From Loxodes magnus (taxonomy: Eukaryota > Ciliophora > Karyorelictea > Loxodida > Loxodidae), in contig CAMPDV010001722.1 in NCBI GenBank assembly GCA_946699065.1, positions 35,204-99,203 of the forward strand: DNA of 64,000 bases, written 5' to 3'. The position numbers and the translations under genes are program-made. The notes beneath the pieces were generated by a model that was not told where the DNA came from, ran no database searches, and was given only the letters and a program-made list of their open reading frames with translations. Below, one piece after another: positions 63,413 to 64,000 of this stretch; the first letter of the stretch is position 1; each line of letters begins with the position of its first letter.

Positions 63413-64000
63413 TTTTCTGTTTTTTTATATTTAATAATTTAAAGGATATATTTTATACTTTTAGATATAGCATTTTTAGCTAAGCATTACAACAAGTAGA
63501 TACTTTATTTATATTAATATAAATCCTTGTCTTTCTAAATTTAAACAATTATTATATATATTAAAATTTTTATTATCTGATATATAAGTAGAGAAATAGT
63601 AAGCAAATATAAGTGAAATAAACCTTCTAAAGAAATATCTGAAGAGGAGAATATAATATATTTATAGTTTGCTAATTTTTAGTTTAAAAAAAACAAAAGA
63701 AAAAAAGTAAGCTAAAAGAGAAAGTCAGCGATATTGTGTGAAAAAATAAAGCGCTGTGATGATTGAAATTGAATAGGAAATATGAAAAAAATATTTTAGA
63801 AATAAAAAATAAACTCAATCAAGAATATAAGGAGAGAAAGGAATAAAAAAGCTAAGAAGTAAAAACTTATAATCTAAAGATATTTTAAGCAGATATTTTA
63901 TTCATATCTAATTATAAATGAAAAAATTGGTGATGTTAACTTAAGAATATAATAAATCAATTCTTTAGAGAATAATAAACTTAGAGTTCGTAAATCAGAT
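63413..64000. other. AT-rich end of window
   Basis: A purine-rich plus-strand stretch at 63,680-63,850 is the only notable feature. No gene is supported. Confidence 0.35.

Noticed and set aside
1..64000. CRISPR arrays, bacterial operons, Shine-Dalgarno sites, rho-independent terminators, tRNA or rRNA genes
   Set aside because: None seen. Composition, code and gene types are eukaryotic, and I recognised no complete tRNA cloverleaf by eye.
1..64000. Euplotes-type code with UGA as Cys
   Set aside because: Two knuckle-like positions could fit Cys, but conserved Trp positions in the membrane protein are UGA, and UAA/UAG are abundant in-frame, which Euplotes uses as stops.

Overview
The window reads as ciliate nuclear DNA. 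It is very AT-rich, lacks bacterial-style operons, and almost no gene is open under the standard code. Reading UAA and UAG as Gln opens long proteins on both strands. Inside those proteins UGA falls on conserved Trp positions: the Trp of a GYWR motif at 52,971-52,973, the Trp of a WP motif before a membrane domain at 52,568-52,570, and an aromatic slot in a retroelement zinc knuckle near 62,850. UGA also appears to end genes (ankyrin gene, 60,820). UAR=Gln with UGA=Trp/stop is the karyorelict code (Loxodes-like, translation table 27). The species is inference; the code is read from the sequence. Because all three stop codons can be sense, every frame is open. I therefore trust only genes backed by motifs, paralogy, Cys spacing or sharply biased composition, and I mark the other calls as weak.

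Layout. 1-3,379 and 8,430-13,385 (minus) are two tandem paralogues of a large protein that may carry a kinase-like domain without catalytic residues. Between them lies a retroelement ORF1 copy (7,318-8,275). At 14.9-17.8 kb and 20.4-22.2 kb are probable but strand-ambiguous coding regions, with a small acidic/basic protein at 18,094-18,615. At 24.3-25.0 kb is a coiled-coil, bZIP-like gene and at 26.0-27.8 kb a weak minus-strand gene. Two ORF1-only retroelements (28.0 and 29.1 kb) are followed by a Cys-rich gene (about 30-31.1 kb). A degraded Kelch gene inside a 2-kb segmental duplication (31.1-33.1 kb) comes next, then a GC-rich putative structured RNA (33.6-34.0 kb). A RING/B-box gene (35.1-36.3 kb) overlaps the 3' end of a secreted beta-helix protein gene (36.3-40.7 kb). 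A LINE-type retrotransposon lies at 43.3-48.9 kb (minus). A giant beta-helix/transmembrane protein gene occupies 50.1-58.3 kb, followed by the second Kelch copy (58.7-60.8 kb), an ankyrin-repeat gene (60.8-61.5 kb) and a fourth ORF1-only element (62.6-63.4 kb).

The main themes are large Cys-rich surface-type proteins and retroelements. Four short ORF1-only elements share a coiled coil and CCHC knuckle. All four end near a small hairpin resembling a tRNA T-arm; three then run into an ATT/AAT microsatellite tail, the fourth into a related A/T-rich repeat. Many genes need one extra nucleotide to stay in frame, usually at a homopolymer. That is either residual long-read indel error or real frameshifting, and it affects several calls below.
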